Shown in pieces: positions 47,543 through 56,402 of a stretch of 64,000 bases of DNA (position 1 is the first letter of the stretch; each line of letters starts with the position of its first letter). The notes under the pieces are model-generated. The model searched no databases. It worked only from the letters and a program-made list of their open reading frames with translations, and was not told the DNA's origin. Position numbers and translations under genes: made by a program. The DNA comes from JAGGSN01 sp965603725. Lineage in GTDB: Bacteria; Zixibacteria; MSB-5A5; UBA10806; 4484-95. The stretch covers positions 1-64,000 of the forward strand of contig CBFDEC010000009.1 in assembly GCA_965603725.1 (NCBI GenBank), in the 5' to 3' direction.

Positions 47543-48154
47543 TCATTCCAGGTTTGAGATAATATTGTCTATTTCATCTTGCTGTTTTGCACCATCAACA
47601 TTGAACTGAGCGTTAGGATCGTACACACGTTTCTTTTTGTCTTCTTTTGTCTTGGGTACCTCATTTTTAACTCCAACGGCGCCCAGAAGAGACATCAATT
47701 TATCTTCCACATCATCGAGTAGAGTTATAGCGTGGTCCATTTGCTGAGAGGTAATATCCTGAAACTGCAGCGCATCCATTATGCTGTAAGAATCATTTAA
47801 ACAGGCTTCAGAATTCTCATGAACTTTATTTAATAATTCTCTAAGCTCTCCATTTGACGACAGTATATTTTCAGGAATAAGCTCTTTCATCTTCTTAATC
47901 CACCCGGCATTATCAGTTTCCCGATTTGAAATAGCCTCAACCATATCCAGGACTCTGTGAGTAGCCTTTTCGGTTTGTTCAGTAACTCTTTCAAGATGTT
48001 GGGTTGTTGTAGGAACTTTTTCAAACGATTCCTGGATAGGCTTGCGTATCTCGCGAAAGACGCCCATCATTTTGCTTATTGATGAGGTTAGCTCCTTGAG
48101 TTCTTTACGTATCTGTCCGGTCATTTCCGATTTATTTGTTTTATTTTCTGACAT
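47543..48154 (-). CDS. cheZ: CheZ-type phosphatase of CheY-P
   Basis: 203 residues, helical. The CheZ active-site motif 'ALQFQDITSQQM' provides Asp133 and Gln137, corresponding to the catalytic Asp/Gln of enterobacterial CheZ. The acidic C-terminal helix ('DEIDNIISNLE') matches the CheY-binding tail. It would dephosphorylate one of the two CheY-like proteins encoded just upstream. CheZ is best known from Proteobacteria; its presence here next to cheY and cheA fits a complete core. Confidence 0.93.
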   Translation of the reverse strand: MSENKTNKSEMTGQIRKELKELTSSISKMMGVFREIRKPIQESFEKVPTTTQHLERVTEQTEKATHRVLDMVEAISNRETDNAGWIKKMKELIPENILSSNGELRELLNKVHENSEACLNDSYSIMDALQFQDITSQQMDHAITLLDDVEDKLMSLLGAVGVKNEVPKTKEDKKKRVYDPNAQFNVDGAKQQDEIDNIISNLE

Positions 48155-48167
48155 TTAAATCTCCCTT

Positions 48168-48545
48168 CTATACTGATTGCAACACCTGGTTAATCTTTTC
48201 AGCGAGCGTCTCAGGTGTAAAAGGTTTAACTATATAGTTATTGACTCCCGCTTTCATCGCCTGGATAATATCTTCCTTGACAGATCTGGTTGTAACCATC
48301 AGAATCGGTAAAGATTGGAGGTCCGGATCTGCCCTGATTGAGGTAACGAATGTCAAGCCATCCATCTCGGGCATATTCCAGTCAGTTATTACAAAATCGA
48401 ATTTTTCGACTTTCAATTTTGTAATAGCGTCTTTACCATCTGTCGCCTCAATAACATCATTGAAGCCTGCTCTTTTAAGTGTATTCATGATGATTCTTCT
48501 CATTGTTGGAGAATCATCGACTGCTAATATTTTTAAATCAGCCAA
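48168..48545 (-). CDS. cheY: Chemotaxis response regulator CheY
   Basis: 125 residues as a single receiver domain. The start is taken as TTG at 48545 because AAGGAGGG lies seven bases before it; an upstream TTG at 48563 would overlap that site. Acidic pocket 'VDDSP', Asp55 in 'VITDWNMPEMDG', Thr in 'MVTTRS' and Lys in 'YIVKPF'. The 'DWNMP' signature is typical of flagellar-motor CheY. It lies immediately before cheZ and cheA, so it is the likely motor-binding output. Confidence 0.93.
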   Translation of the reverse strand: MADLKILAVDDSPTMRRIIMNTLKRAGFNDVIEATDGKDAITKLKVEKFDFVITDWNMPEMDGLTFVTSIRADPDLQSLPILMVTTRSVKEDIIQAMKAGVNNYIVKPFTPETLAEKINQVLQSV

Positions 48546-48559
48546 TTTTATTCCCTCCT

Positions 48560-48949
48560 TCAAACAGGTTGCTTCAACTGCAAATATTTTGAAACCTCAG
48601 CTATTAGAACTGGGGGTCTGAACGGTTTTACAAGATATGACGAAGCGCCAACTTCAGTCCCAAGCTTTATATCTTTTTCATCCTCCTCAGAAGAAAGAAT
48701 AATAATCGGGACATTAGCATGAGCCTGATTTTCCTTGACTGTTTTAATAAATTCATAACCATCAACATTAGGCATATTCAGATCGGTTATTATCAAATCA
48801 ACGCCATTTTCCAATGAAGACAGTTTCTCAAGGGCATCCATACCATCGCAGGCAGTTATGACTTTACAACCGGCTGATCTCAGCGCAAAAGAAACGAACT
48901 TAACCACGGTCGGTGAGTCGTCCACTACCATTATTAAACTGTCAGCCAT
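48560..48949 (-). CDS. Second CheY-like single-domain response regulator
   Basis: 129 residues from ATG 48949 (GAGGCGAG upstream). Single receiver: 'VVDDSPTVVKFVSFAL', Asp56 in 'IITDLNMPNVDGYEF', 'ILSSEEDEKDI' and 'YLVKPF'. It resembles PilH/CheY-type proteins. Having a second stand-alone receiver beside CheY suggests either a phosphate sink or an output to a different target. Confidence 0.92.
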   Translation of the reverse strand: MADSLIMVVDDSPTVVKFVSFALRSAGCKVITACDGMDALEKLSSLENGVDLIITDLNMPNVDGYEFIKTVKENQAHANVPIIILSSEEDEKDIKLGTEVGASSYLVKPFRPPVLIAEVSKYLQLKQPV

Positions 48950-48965
48950 ATCTCGCCTCGTATAG

Positions 48966-49880
48966 TTACTCTTTCTTATAAACAAGCCCATTTTTAAAAT
49001 ACACCAGCTTGAATGCTTTGCTTATACCATGCAAAGATTCCGAATGGCCGATGAAATAATAACCACCCTTAACCAAGCTGTTATAAAAATATTTGACGAT
49101 TTTTCTTTTAATCTCATCTGAAAAGTAAATCGTCACATTTCGACAAAAAATTATATCTACATTTCTTATTAAAGACATTTTCATACTATCAATCATGTTT
49201 ATCTGTGAGAACTTAACCAGTTTTTTCACAATATCTTTGATATGATAAACATTGCCTTTTTTAGTAAAGTACTTATCTATATAGAGCTTGGGCGTTGTTC
49301 TGAGGGACAATTCATGGTAAATACCTTTCCTGGCAGCAGTAAGGACTTCCAGAGAAATATCATTGGCAATAATCTCAACATTGTAACTGGTATGATTAAG
49401 TATTTTCTCCATTATATTCATCGACATGGTATAAGGTTCTTCTCCGGTTGAACATCCGGCGCTCCATATCCTCAAAGTTGAACCCGGCTGCTTCGTTTCC
49501 ATTATTTTAGGTAAAACTTCATCAGTAAAAGCTACAATTTGGGGCATATTTCGAAAAAAAGATGTTTCATTGGTTGTAAGAAGGTTCATCAGCACGTTAA
49601 ACTCTTTCATTCCGGTATCGTACTTAACCATATAGAAATAATCCTTGAAATTTTTTATGCCGAGTTGATTCATTCTATTTCCGAGACGGTTTTTAACAAG
49701 GTACATTTTTGTTTCAGGAAAATACATACCAGATTTTTCATGTATATAATCTCTGAAAGAAATAAAATCATCCAACTTAATGTCAGGAGCGGTAATTGAC
49801 TCAGTAAAAACGGCGGCAGTGTTTGCAGTTTTATTATCACCCACAACGCTTTTTTTTGGTAATGTGCTAGTTAATGTCAC
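48966..49880 (-). CDS. cheR: Chemotaxis methyltransferase CheR
   Basis: 304 residues from a GTG with AGGTGAGGA just upstream. N-terminal CheR helical domain (about 35-110; 'LLTTNETSFFRNMP') and C-terminal SAM-dependent methyltransferase domain ('RIWSAGCSTGEEPYTMSM', 'NDISLEVLTAARKG', 'IDIIFCRNVTIYFS'-like segment at about 240-255). It methylates receptor glutamates using SAM. It precedes the two CheY-like genes; about 130 AT-rich bases separate it from the response regulator at 50010. Confidence 0.96.
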   Translation of the reverse strand: MTLTSTLPKKSVVGDNKTANTAAVFTESITAPDIKLDDFISFRDYIHEKSGMYFPETKMYLVKNRLGNRMNQLGIKNFKDYFYMVKYDTGMKEFNVLMNLLTTNETSFFRNMPQIVAFTDEVLPKIMETKQPGSTLRIWSAGCSTGEEPYTMSMNIMEKILNHTSYNVEIIANDISLEVLTAARKGIYHELSLRTTPKLYIDKYFTKKGNVYHIKDIVKKLVKFSQINMIDSMKMSLIRNVDIIFCRNVTIYFSDEIKRKIVKYFYNSLVKGGYYFIGHSESLHGISKAFKLVYFKNGLVYKKE

Positions 49881-50009
49881 GTCCTCACCTGCAATCCAGA
49901 ATTATTATTTTTGTAGATTATTTAACATTCCTTAAATTACTAACTGCCGGCTGTTAATTCTCTTCAGTCAACATAACTTTGTTTATAAACATTTCTAATA
50001 CTGTCAAGC

Positions 50010-50438
50010 TTAAAGATCATTGGTTTTGACCTTGGATTTAGAATAACCGTTTTGTATTCTAAATCGATATTCATCAATCCCTTTCTTGACTATTTTTAAT
50101 AGGTCAAACATCTTAAACGGTTTAATAATATAATCATATACTCCCTTGCGGATCGATTCAATTGCGCTGTCTAAAGAAGGGTAAGCCGTCATTATTATCA
50201 CCGGTACATGCGGCCTTTTCTGGTATAAAACAGATGTAACCTGAATACCGTCAACTTCAGGCATTTTCAAGTCAATGATAGCGATTTGAAAATTGATATT
50301 ATCAATCATATCAAGGGCTTTGCGGCCATTTTCCGCTAAATGGACTATATAGTTTTGGGATGTAAAAAAATCGTATAAGAGATCCCTGATTAAAAGCTCA
50401 TCATCGACAACCAGTATTTCAACTTTTTCAGATTGCAT
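50010..50438 (-). CDS. Single-domain response regulator
   Basis: 142 residues from ATG 50438, which overlaps the HEAT-protein stop by 11 bases. Receiver with 'VVDDELLIRDLLYDFF', Asp56 in 'AIIDLKMPEVDG', 'IMTAYPSLDSAIESI' and 'YIIKPF', plus a short basic tail. The sequence is closer to NtrC-type receivers than to motor CheY. The overlap with the HEAT-repeat gene suggests a functional link. Confidence 0.9.
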   Translation of the reverse strand: MQSEKVEILVVDDELLIRDLLYDFFTSQNYIVHLAENGRKALDMIDNINFQIAIIDLKMPEVDGIQVTSVLYQKRPHVPVIIMTAYPSLDSAIESIRKGVYDYIIKPFKMFDLLKIVKKGIDEYRFRIQNGYSKSKVKTNDL

Positions 50439-52272
50439 TTCTGGATTCAAGCGCCTCCCTGGCCGCGTTTTGAATATCTTCATTGTCCGATTCAGCGAAT
50501 TTTTTTAGCTCGGATTCAACTTTTGGGTCATCCGCTCTGGCAATCAGATTTATTATAGCGATTTGTACAAAGGGCGGTTGAGCAGGTATAATCTCCAACA
50601 ATTTATCCAGACAACTGGTATCTTCAAGAGAGGCCAATGCATTAATGGCATAAAACCGTACCCACATGTCGTCATCATCGAGAAGGACCTGTATCTTTTC
50701 GCCTGCGCCTTCCCCTGAAATATTCAGGTAAGCGTCAACAACCGCTTTTCGCACCTCCGGATCCTCATCGGCCAGCAGGTAAGTTAATTTGCTTTCCAGA
50801 TCGGGATAACCCATCTTGGATAAACCAACAACAGCATAACGTCTGACTTCGGCTTCCTCATTACTCAAAGCATCTGCCAGTATTTCTACTGCCTGATTCT
50901 CACCTATCCAGCCTAAGCCACGGACCGACATTATCTTCTTTTGCAGGTCGGGACTCTCGATACCGTTTTTAAGCAGATCTATGGTTTTATCTCCGCCAAT
51001 AAGAACCAGCGCTCCCAGCGCTGCCTCGCAAACATCCGGATATTCATCATCAAGACGTTTAACTATTTCGTTAATAACAGAATTATTGCCAACCAGCCCC
51101 AATGACCTGAGCGCCTCTACTCTTACATGCCCTACCTCATCATCAGCCAACTTCAGCAATGTATTTATTGATTCCTGGTTAGAATATTTAGTGAGTGTTT
51201 TAGCAACCGTTATCCTGATATCAGGGTTTTCCGAATTGGCCTGATTTAAAATTGACTTGAGTAATTCGGGTGATTTCAAAAATGATGAGATTTCAATCAA
51301 ATTGATTTTCGTCGAATCCGGACCATTTTTAACACCCTTAATAACCGCATTTAACCCTGTGCTGCCGGCAATCCTTAAGGCTCCCCGGGCTAAATTAACC
51401 ACCTCTTCATCAGGATACTTCAGCGCTCCAATCAGGCTTTCAACAACTTCATCGCCAGTCCAGAATGCCAGTTCACTTATGACCGCTTTTTTCACTTCCA
51501 GGTCATCACTGGATGAAGCTTCTATAAGATAGTCAACGAATTTACCCCCTGAGACATTATAAAGGTCGTCACGGCCTCCAGAGCCGGCATTTTTTAAAAT
51601 TGTTGTCAGCACTACATTCCTGAGTTCGGAATTGTTTACATTCATCAAGCTTAACAGTTTTTTAATTGCACCAGGAGAATTAATTCTGCCTATTGCCTCA
51701 ACAGCGGCATAGGCTAAGACGACATTATCCGATTCCAGTTTTTCGAATAAAACGGGTAAGGCTTCGATTGAACCGATATTCCCAAGGGCTTCAATAGCTT
51801 GAAAGCTGGAATCAGGATGAGAATTCATACACTCAATAAGAGGTTCAACCGCCTCGGCGCTGGTAACCTTACCCAACGCTTCCGCCGCGGAGCCGATAAC
51901 GTTCTCATTCGGATCGTTTAAAAGTTTAATCAGGATCGGAATAAACTCATGATCTTTGACCAGGGCCATTATATCGACGGCAAATTTCCTAACGTCATGA
52001 TCGGTTGATGAAGCTTCATTTATAAGGGCGTCTGAAGATGCAGTACCCATTTTTACCAATACTTCGGCGACCAGGTTACGGACAGAAATATCAGGGTCTG
52101 CTAACAGGAAACAAAGATTTTCTGCGATTTCAGGTTTAGGATTGGAAATAAGCTCAAGGGCAGCATTCTCCCGTTCCATCCTGTCAGGATCTTTAAGTTT
52201 TATAACAATCTCAGAAAGTGAAACAGGTCTCTTTTCACCTGTTTCGTCCACTTTAACAGATATGGCGGACAT
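50428..52272 (-). CDS. HEAT-repeat scaffold protein
   Basis: 614 residues composed of about 17-19 HEAT/PBS-lyase-like repeats of about 31 residues, e.g. 'PNENVIGSAAEALGKVTSAE', 'DEVGHVRVEALRSLGLVGNN' and 'EEAEVRRYAVVGLSKMGYPD'. No signal peptide or catalytic motif. GGAGAA precedes the ATG. Such solenoids bind protein partners. Placement between the STAS protein and a response regulator suggests a scaffold joining the partner-switch and phospho-relay branches; this is inference. Confidence 0.93.
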   Translation of the reverse strand: MSAISVKVDETGEKRPVSLSEIVIKLKDPDRMERENAALELISNPKPEIAENLCFLLADPDISVRNLVAEVLVKMGTASSDALINEASSTDHDVRKFAVDIMALVKDHEFIPILIKLLNDPNENVIGSAAEALGKVTSAEAVEPLIECMNSHPDSSFQAIEALGNIGSIEALPVLFEKLESDNVVLAYAAVEAIGRINSPGAIKKLLSLMNVNNSELRNVVLTTILKNAGSGGRDDLYNVSGGKFVDYLIEASSSDDLEVKKAVISELAFWTGDEVVESLIGALKYPDEEVVNLARGALRIAGSTGLNAVIKGVKNGPDSTKINLIEISSFLKSPELLKSILNQANSENPDIRITVAKTLTKYSNQESINTLLKLADDEVGHVRVEALRSLGLVGNNSVINEIVKRLDDEYPDVCEAALGALVLIGGDKTIDLLKNGIESPDLQKKIMSVRGLGWIGENQAVEILADALSNEEAEVRRYAVVGLSKMGYPDLESKLTYLLADEDPEVRKAVVDAYLNISGEGAGEKIQVLLDDDDMWVRFYAINALASLEDTSCLDKLLEIIPAQPPFVQIAIINLIARADDPKVESELKKFAESDNEDIQNAAREALESRNAI

Positions 52273-52292
52273 TTTCTCTCCTGTGTAATCAA

Positions 52293-52625
52293 TTAATAAC
52301 TTGCCAGCGCCTGTTTTTCATCGGGAAATATATCGAAGATGTTAGTAAGCTGTGTGATATCAAATATTTCCTTAACATATGGCGCCAGATTAGTCAGTTT
52401 CATCGATCCTTGGGAATTACGCACTTCTTTTAAAATCGATACTAATGCTCCGAGTCCTGAACTGTTGATGAAATCAACCCTGTCCAGATTTAATATCATT
52501 TTTTTCGATTCATTTTTTAAAACATCCTTTGAAGCTTCTTTCAATGTTGAAGAGCTTGTCAGGTCAAGACGCCCTTCAAGGCTTAAAATCGAAACATCTC
52601 CTTCAACTCTTTTCTGGATATCCAT
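52293..52625 (-). CDS. STAS-domain anti-sigma factor antagonist
   Basis: 110 residues from ATG 52625, with GGAGG five bases upstream. STAS fold with 'VSILSLEGRLDL' and the phosphorylation motif 'VDFINSSGLGALVSIL' (Ser55/Ser56). In RsbV/SpoIIAA-type switches this serine is phosphorylated by an RsbW-type kinase and dephosphorylated by a PP2C phosphatase; both partners are encoded immediately upstream. Confidence 0.94.
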   Translation of the reverse strand: MDIQKRVEGDVSILSLEGRLDLTSSSTLKEASKDVLKNESKKMILNLDRVDFINSSGLGALVSILKEVRNSQGSMKLTNLAPYVKEIFDITQLTNIFDIFPDEKQALASY

Positions 52626-52644
52626 CACTTCCTCCAATGTCATT

Positions 52645-53076
52645 TTAACATTTGATTTTTTTATTATCGTTTACTTTAATTTCAACATAAACCCTGAATT
52701 TATTATTATCTATTTTCTTAAATTCAACCTTATCGCACAGTTGTTTAATGATTTTCAATCCCCTTCCAGATTCTTCATCGCTACATGGAAATTCATTCCA
52801 TTTTATGTCCGTATCGGCAAATCCATTACCGCTATTTATTATTGATGCAATAAATATTTCCGGGTTGAAACAAATGTCGAAAATAATTGCAGCGTTTTGG
52901 GAATTATTATCTCCATAAAGATAAGCATTGGTAAAAGCTTCAGATAATACGGTTCGAATATGATAAGCTTTTCGGCAATCGGATGTTGCGCTATTAGCAA
53001 TGGCATTAAAGATTTCATCTGCTATTTGCAGCGCTTCCCATTTCGCCGGAAAAACTACTTTTAATTTATGGCTCAC
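52645..53076 (-). CDS. RsbW-like serine kinase (anti-sigma type)
   Basis: 143 residues, GTG start overlapping the phosphatase stop (GTGA). GHKL ATPase of the HATPase_c_2 type: N box 'LSEAFTNAYLYGD', G1 'NSGNGFADTD' and G2 'GRGLKIIKQLCD'. It should phosphorylate the STAS protein encoded 19 bases downstream. No sigma factor gene accompanies it, so the switch may act on the response regulators or chemotaxis proteins instead. Confidence 0.9.
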   Translation of the reverse strand: MSHKLKVVFPAKWEALQIADEIFNAIANSATSDCRKAYHIRTVLSEAFTNAYLYGDNNSQNAAIIFDICFNPEIFIASIINSGNGFADTDIKWNEFPCSDEESGRGLKIIKQLCDKVEFKKIDNNKFRVYVEIKVNDNKKIKC

Positions 53077-54389
53077 CTGTTTACCTCAATTTTCACCAGG
53101 GTTGTATCATCGATTCGACCAGGATCATAAGAATATTCTTTTAACAGGTCTTTTAATTTCGGGGCGAATTCATCCCAGGGCGTTTCACTGAAAGTCGTTA
53201 AAAATTTTGAAAGTTCCGTAAGCCCCAGCATTTCGCCCTCGCTACTTACACATTCAAACATACCATCTGTAAAAACAACCAGTCTATCGCCAGGCTTCAG
53301 CTCTGTTGTTTTTTCCTTATAATTTATATCTGAAAATTGCCCCATAAATAGGCCGCCTGTCTTTAATTCCTCAATCTTCCCGTCTCTCATAATGTACCCG
53401 GGTGGATGACCGGCATTTACCGAATAAAGCTTGTGAGCGTTTAAATCGACTAAACCAAAAAACATGGTCACAAACATCCCGCCGAGTTTCTGTACATCCT
53501 TACAGAGAAGGTTATTAACTTTTGAAGCAAGTTCGGCTAAAGAACCCATTTTCTCGGCAGCTACTCTTATATATGATCTTACTGAGGCCATTATTAAGGC
53601 AGCAGGCATGCCTTTGTTTGAAACATCAGCTATAACTGCAAGATATCTCCCCTTACTCAGCTCGATAATATCATAAAAGTCTCCCCCCACCTGGCCAGCT
53701 TGATCATGGTAAGCATAAACCTCAATTCCATCATATTTCTTGTTTACCTCAGGCATCAGTGTGCGTTGAACCTGTTCGGCAAGGTCAAGTTCATGTTCCA
53801 TTTTCTGTTTGACCAGGGCTTCTTCATGAAGTTCAACATTCATCACCGCCACAGCCGCAAAGCTGCCAAGCAGTTCCAGGGCAAATTTATCTTCAGTATC
53901 GAATTCCTGTTGACCTTCTTTGTTGGCAATAGTGATTGCGCCAACAATTTTTTCCTCCGCTTTTAAGGGAGCGCACAAGACTGAATTAATATTGATCTTG
54001 GATATGCTGGAACTTGCATCATCAGTGAATTCAAGGTTGTTTAAAATTAGAGTATTTCCACTTTTCTTAACATGATTAATAATGTTAATACCGCTTTCAG
54101 TCTTAATCTTCTTGATAATTCTCGGAGACAGGCCCCAATTTACAGATTTTAATTCATTGTCAAAATCAAAGATAACTACCTCGCCGACCTCTCCCTTTAC
54201 AATTCTTAATGCGGTTTCGATTACCATAGGAAGGACCATGTTAATATCTAATAAAGATGTGAAAACACTCCCGATACGAGACAGATCAAGAATTTTATTT
54301 ATTTGATCTTCGAGTTTATCTTCAATATCGGCAAGACGCTGTTCTAAAGCCTCGCCAATTTGAAAAATACTTTCAACAGATTCAGTCAT
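53073..54389 (-). CDS. GAF + PP2C (RsbU/SpoIIE-like) phosphatase
   Basis: 438 residues. A short coiled coil (about 8-35) and a GAF domain (about 40-185; 'VLCAPLKAEEKIVGAITIAN') precede a SpoIIE-type PP2C domain with metal-binding 'GGDFYDII', 'VIADVSNKGMPAALIMASV', 'NAGHPPGYI' and 'VVFTDGMFECVSSEG'. The coiled-coil segment 'AEQVQRTLMP' between them matches the RsbU linker. It would dephosphorylate the STAS protein in response to a GAF ligand, and is the first gene of the run to 41993. Confidence 0.94.
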   Translation of the reverse strand: MTESVESIFQIGEALEQRLADIEDKLEDQINKILDLSRIGSVFTSLLDINMVLPMVIETALRIVKGEVGEVVIFDFDNELKSVNWGLSPRIIKKIKTESGINIINHVKKSGNTLILNNLEFTDDASSSISKININSVLCAPLKAEEKIVGAITIANKEGQQEFDTEDKFALELLGSFAAVAVMNVELHEEALVKQKMEHELDLAEQVQRTLMPEVNKKYDGIEVYAYHDQAGQVGGDFYDIIELSKGRYLAVIADVSNKGMPAALIMASVRSYIRVAAEKMGSLAELASKVNNLLCKDVQKLGGMFVTMFFGLVDLNAHKLYSVNAGHPPGYIMRDGKIEELKTGGLFMGQFSDINYKEKTTELKPGDRLVVFTDGMFECVSSEGEMLGLTELSKFLTTFSETPWDEFAPKLKDLLKEYSYDPGRIDDTTLVKIEVNR

Positions 54390-54476
54390 GTTTGGAATTC
54401 CCGGTGTTTTTTTCTACAAAATAAGTCAAGCGCTGTAAATATTCTCCATAAATGTTAATATCATACGCTTTAATAT

Positions 54477-55244
54477 CTACTGAGCATCTTTTGCGGCCAT
54501 TTTCTTGAGCGCATTGAATATCATTTCTTTAACCGCATTTATGAACACTGGCTTACGGTAAATTTTATCGATTCCGAATACCTTCTGCAAATTTTGCATT
54601 TCTTTATCAAAATAGCCGGACATCAACGCCACTGGTACTTCCGGATGATTATTATGCATATAACGAACAAGATCGAAACCACTCTGACCCGGCATAATTA
54701 TATCAGAAATAATCATTAAATACTTGTCGGAATTGAAATCTATTAAAGCTTCACTTACACTGGTAACCACAACCGGAATAAAACCCAAATGCTCAACATA
54801 ATTGCCTATCAACGATGCCAATTCCTTCTGATCATCAACGATTAAAATCTGCTTAGGTATTCGAGCTGTACCCTCGCCATTATTATCAGGAACATCAGCT
54901 TGATAGTCTGCAAAGTCTTTTACCTCAATTTCTGTATTGTCATTGTTATTGGCATGATCTATATATACTTGCAGATGTTTTTTCAAATATTGCTTGAAGT
55001 CGGATTCGTTTTCACTCATTCCTAACGCCTGCTTTAAACGTTTGATCTTAGGCATGGAATTATTTTGTATCGGCAAGATCGCTTGTATTCGGTTGTTGCT
55101 GTCTTTTAATTGGAATTCCAAATAATTGTAAGTAATATTCCGGACCTGTCTCTCAACATAATGGACAAAAGAAGCTTTATACCATCCAGGTTTGATATCT
55201 ATGTTTTGGTTTAATTTCATTGTCTTTGAATTGGATTGCAGCAT
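54477..55244 (-). CDS. Response regulator with novel N-terminal domain
   Basis: 255 residues. The C-terminal receiver (133-250) has 'ILIVDDQKELASLIGNYV', Asp181 in 'IISDIIMPGQSGFD' and 'IYRKPVF'. The N-terminal 115 residues ('IKPGWYKASFVHYVERQV', 'YLEFQLKDSNNRIQAILPIQ', 'KRLKQALGM') are not a standard output domain; the pattern recalls OB-fold proteins of the DUF669/phage SSB type, from memory only. AAGGGG lies nine bases before the ATG. It is separate from the phosphatase-led run by 87 bases, same strand. Confidence 0.82.
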   Translation of the reverse strand: MLQSNSKTMKLNQNIDIKPGWYKASFVHYVERQVRNITYNYLEFQLKDSNNRIQAILPIQNNSMPKIKRLKQALGMSENESDFKQYLKKHLQVYIDHANNNDNTEIEVKDFADYQADVPDNNGEGTARIPKQILIVDDQKELASLIGNYVEHLGFIPVVVTSVSEALIDFNSDKYLMIISDIIMPGQSGFDLVRYMHNNHPEVPVALMSGYFDKEMQNLQKVFGIDKIYRKPVFINAVKEMIFNALKKMAAKDAQ

Positions 55245-55459
55245 TATATATATCCCCTTAACAATGGTTCAGGTATTGTTATATTCGGCAAATTTATACT
55301 GAACGTTAAATAATTATCGATTTGATTGTTAAATAATGCTGTTAAAAGAAACAGGTTAACAGAAACACCATCTGAAGATTACAAAAACATTAATTAACTG
55401 AATTGATAATATATGGCTTATAAACAACTCTGACTTAACTAATACAATGAAGTGTTGTA

Positions 55460-55921
55460 TTATAGATGAACTACCTGGCAATTGTCATCTTTAGGAACAA
55501 AGCTTGTCAGCCTTTCGGCGATAAGTCGTCGATGGCAAAGCCGGGCGTCTTTTTCATAACATAGAAGACATATCGTTTTTTTCTGTAAAGTTTGACGCAA
55601 CAGTTTCAATGACTCATGCTGGTTTTGCAGGTGTTTTTCATACTCGCTGAAAAAGAAATTATAATCTGAATCTTTTCGCACTTTATTTCTTAAATGTTGT
55701 GAGCTTCCCAGCGCTTGCAGATGAAGATAATCGATTCCGGCATGTTTTAAATATTCAACCAAGTTTTTCCGTGAAAATTTTTTATTTCGAGAATATGGTT
55801 TATCCCGGACATCAATAACAATCTGAATATTGTTTACTTGAAGAATATTTAAGAAATTATCGGCGGTCATTTTTTCATAACCCAAGGTATAGATCTTTCT
55901 TTTTTTAATTATATTATTCAC
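55460..55921 (-). CDS. DUF488 family protein
   Basis: 153 residues from a GTG with AAAGAGAG upstream. DUF488 hallmarks: 'IYTLGYEKMTADNFLNIL', 'IVIDVRDKPYSRNKKFSRKN' and 'CLLCYEKDARLCHRRLIAE' near the C-terminus. The family's biochemical role is not established; the paired Cys residues and His/Arg near the C-terminus are conserved. Stand-alone gene between the receiver-domain protein and the tRNA pair. Confidence 0.9.
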   Translation of the reverse strand: MNNIIKKRKIYTLGYEKMTADNFLNILQVNNIQIVIDVRDKPYSRNKKFSRKNLVEYLKHAGIDYLHLQALGSSQHLRNKVRKDSDYNFFFSEYEKHLQNQHESLKLLRQTLQKKTICLLCYEKDARLCHRRLIAERLTSFVPKDDNCQVVHL

Positions 55922-56004
55922 AAGCTCTCTTTATAAAATAGTTAGGGAATTAGTCAATTGTCAAATATTTAAACGCTCATTTGCCGCAATGATATCTTTT
56001 TCCC

Positions 56005-56032
56005 TTGACATTATTAAGCAACTGTTTATTTT
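56005..56032 (+). promoter_or_regulatory. Possible promoter for the tRNA pair
   Basis: TTGACA (56005-56010), 16-base spacer, TATTTT (56027-56032), about 85 bases before tRNA-Cys. The -10 is weak. Confidence 0.35.
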
Positions 56033-56116
56033 TTACGATATGGAAGATAAATATATTTAATAGTTTTAATGGACGAAGTTTATTAGATTAGGATTAAATC
56101 AAACAGATTTTTACAG

Positions 56117-56188
<72 letters not shown>

Positions 56189-56208
56189 TTTTTTATTGAT
56201 ATAGTATT

Positions 56209-56294
56209 GCCGGAATGGCGGAATAGGTAGACGCAAGGGACTTAAAATCCCTCGGACATTTATGTCTGTGCCGGTTCGATTCCGGCTTCCGGCA
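56209..56294 (+). tRNA. tRNA-Leu (TAA)
   Basis: Acceptor GCCGGAA (56209-56215) pairs with TTCCGGC (56287-56293), discriminator A at 56294. Anticodon stem AGGGA/TCCCT encloses CTTAAAA, anticodon TAA. The long variable arm (CGGACATTTATGTCTGTG) is typical of Leu tRNAs, and the T arm is GCCGGTTCGATTCCGGC. Twenty bases separate it from tRNA-Cys; a truncated integrase gene lies just downstream. Confidence 0.95.
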
Positions 56295-56402
56295 CTTTAA
56301 GTCACTACGAGATAACGGATTGTAAAATGTGCGTCGCAACCCGTTTTTTAGTGGGATTTGGACAAGTCCGCAATAAGTCCGCATTTTTTATGGTTTTTAT
56401 CT

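Noticed and set aside
49881..50009. Internal sigma-70 promoter before cheR (TTGACA at 50007-50002)
   Set aside because: The only TATA-like hexamer is 14 bases away, too close for a standard promoter; no other good -10 is seen.
53073..54389. A sigma factor controlled by the RsbW-like kinase in this locus
   Set aside because: No sigma-70-family gene exists anywhere in the window, so a classical anti-sigma role is not supported here.
56193..56384. Minus-strand open frame of 63 residues
   Set aside because: It is the antisense of tRNA-Leu and the spacer; no ribosome site.
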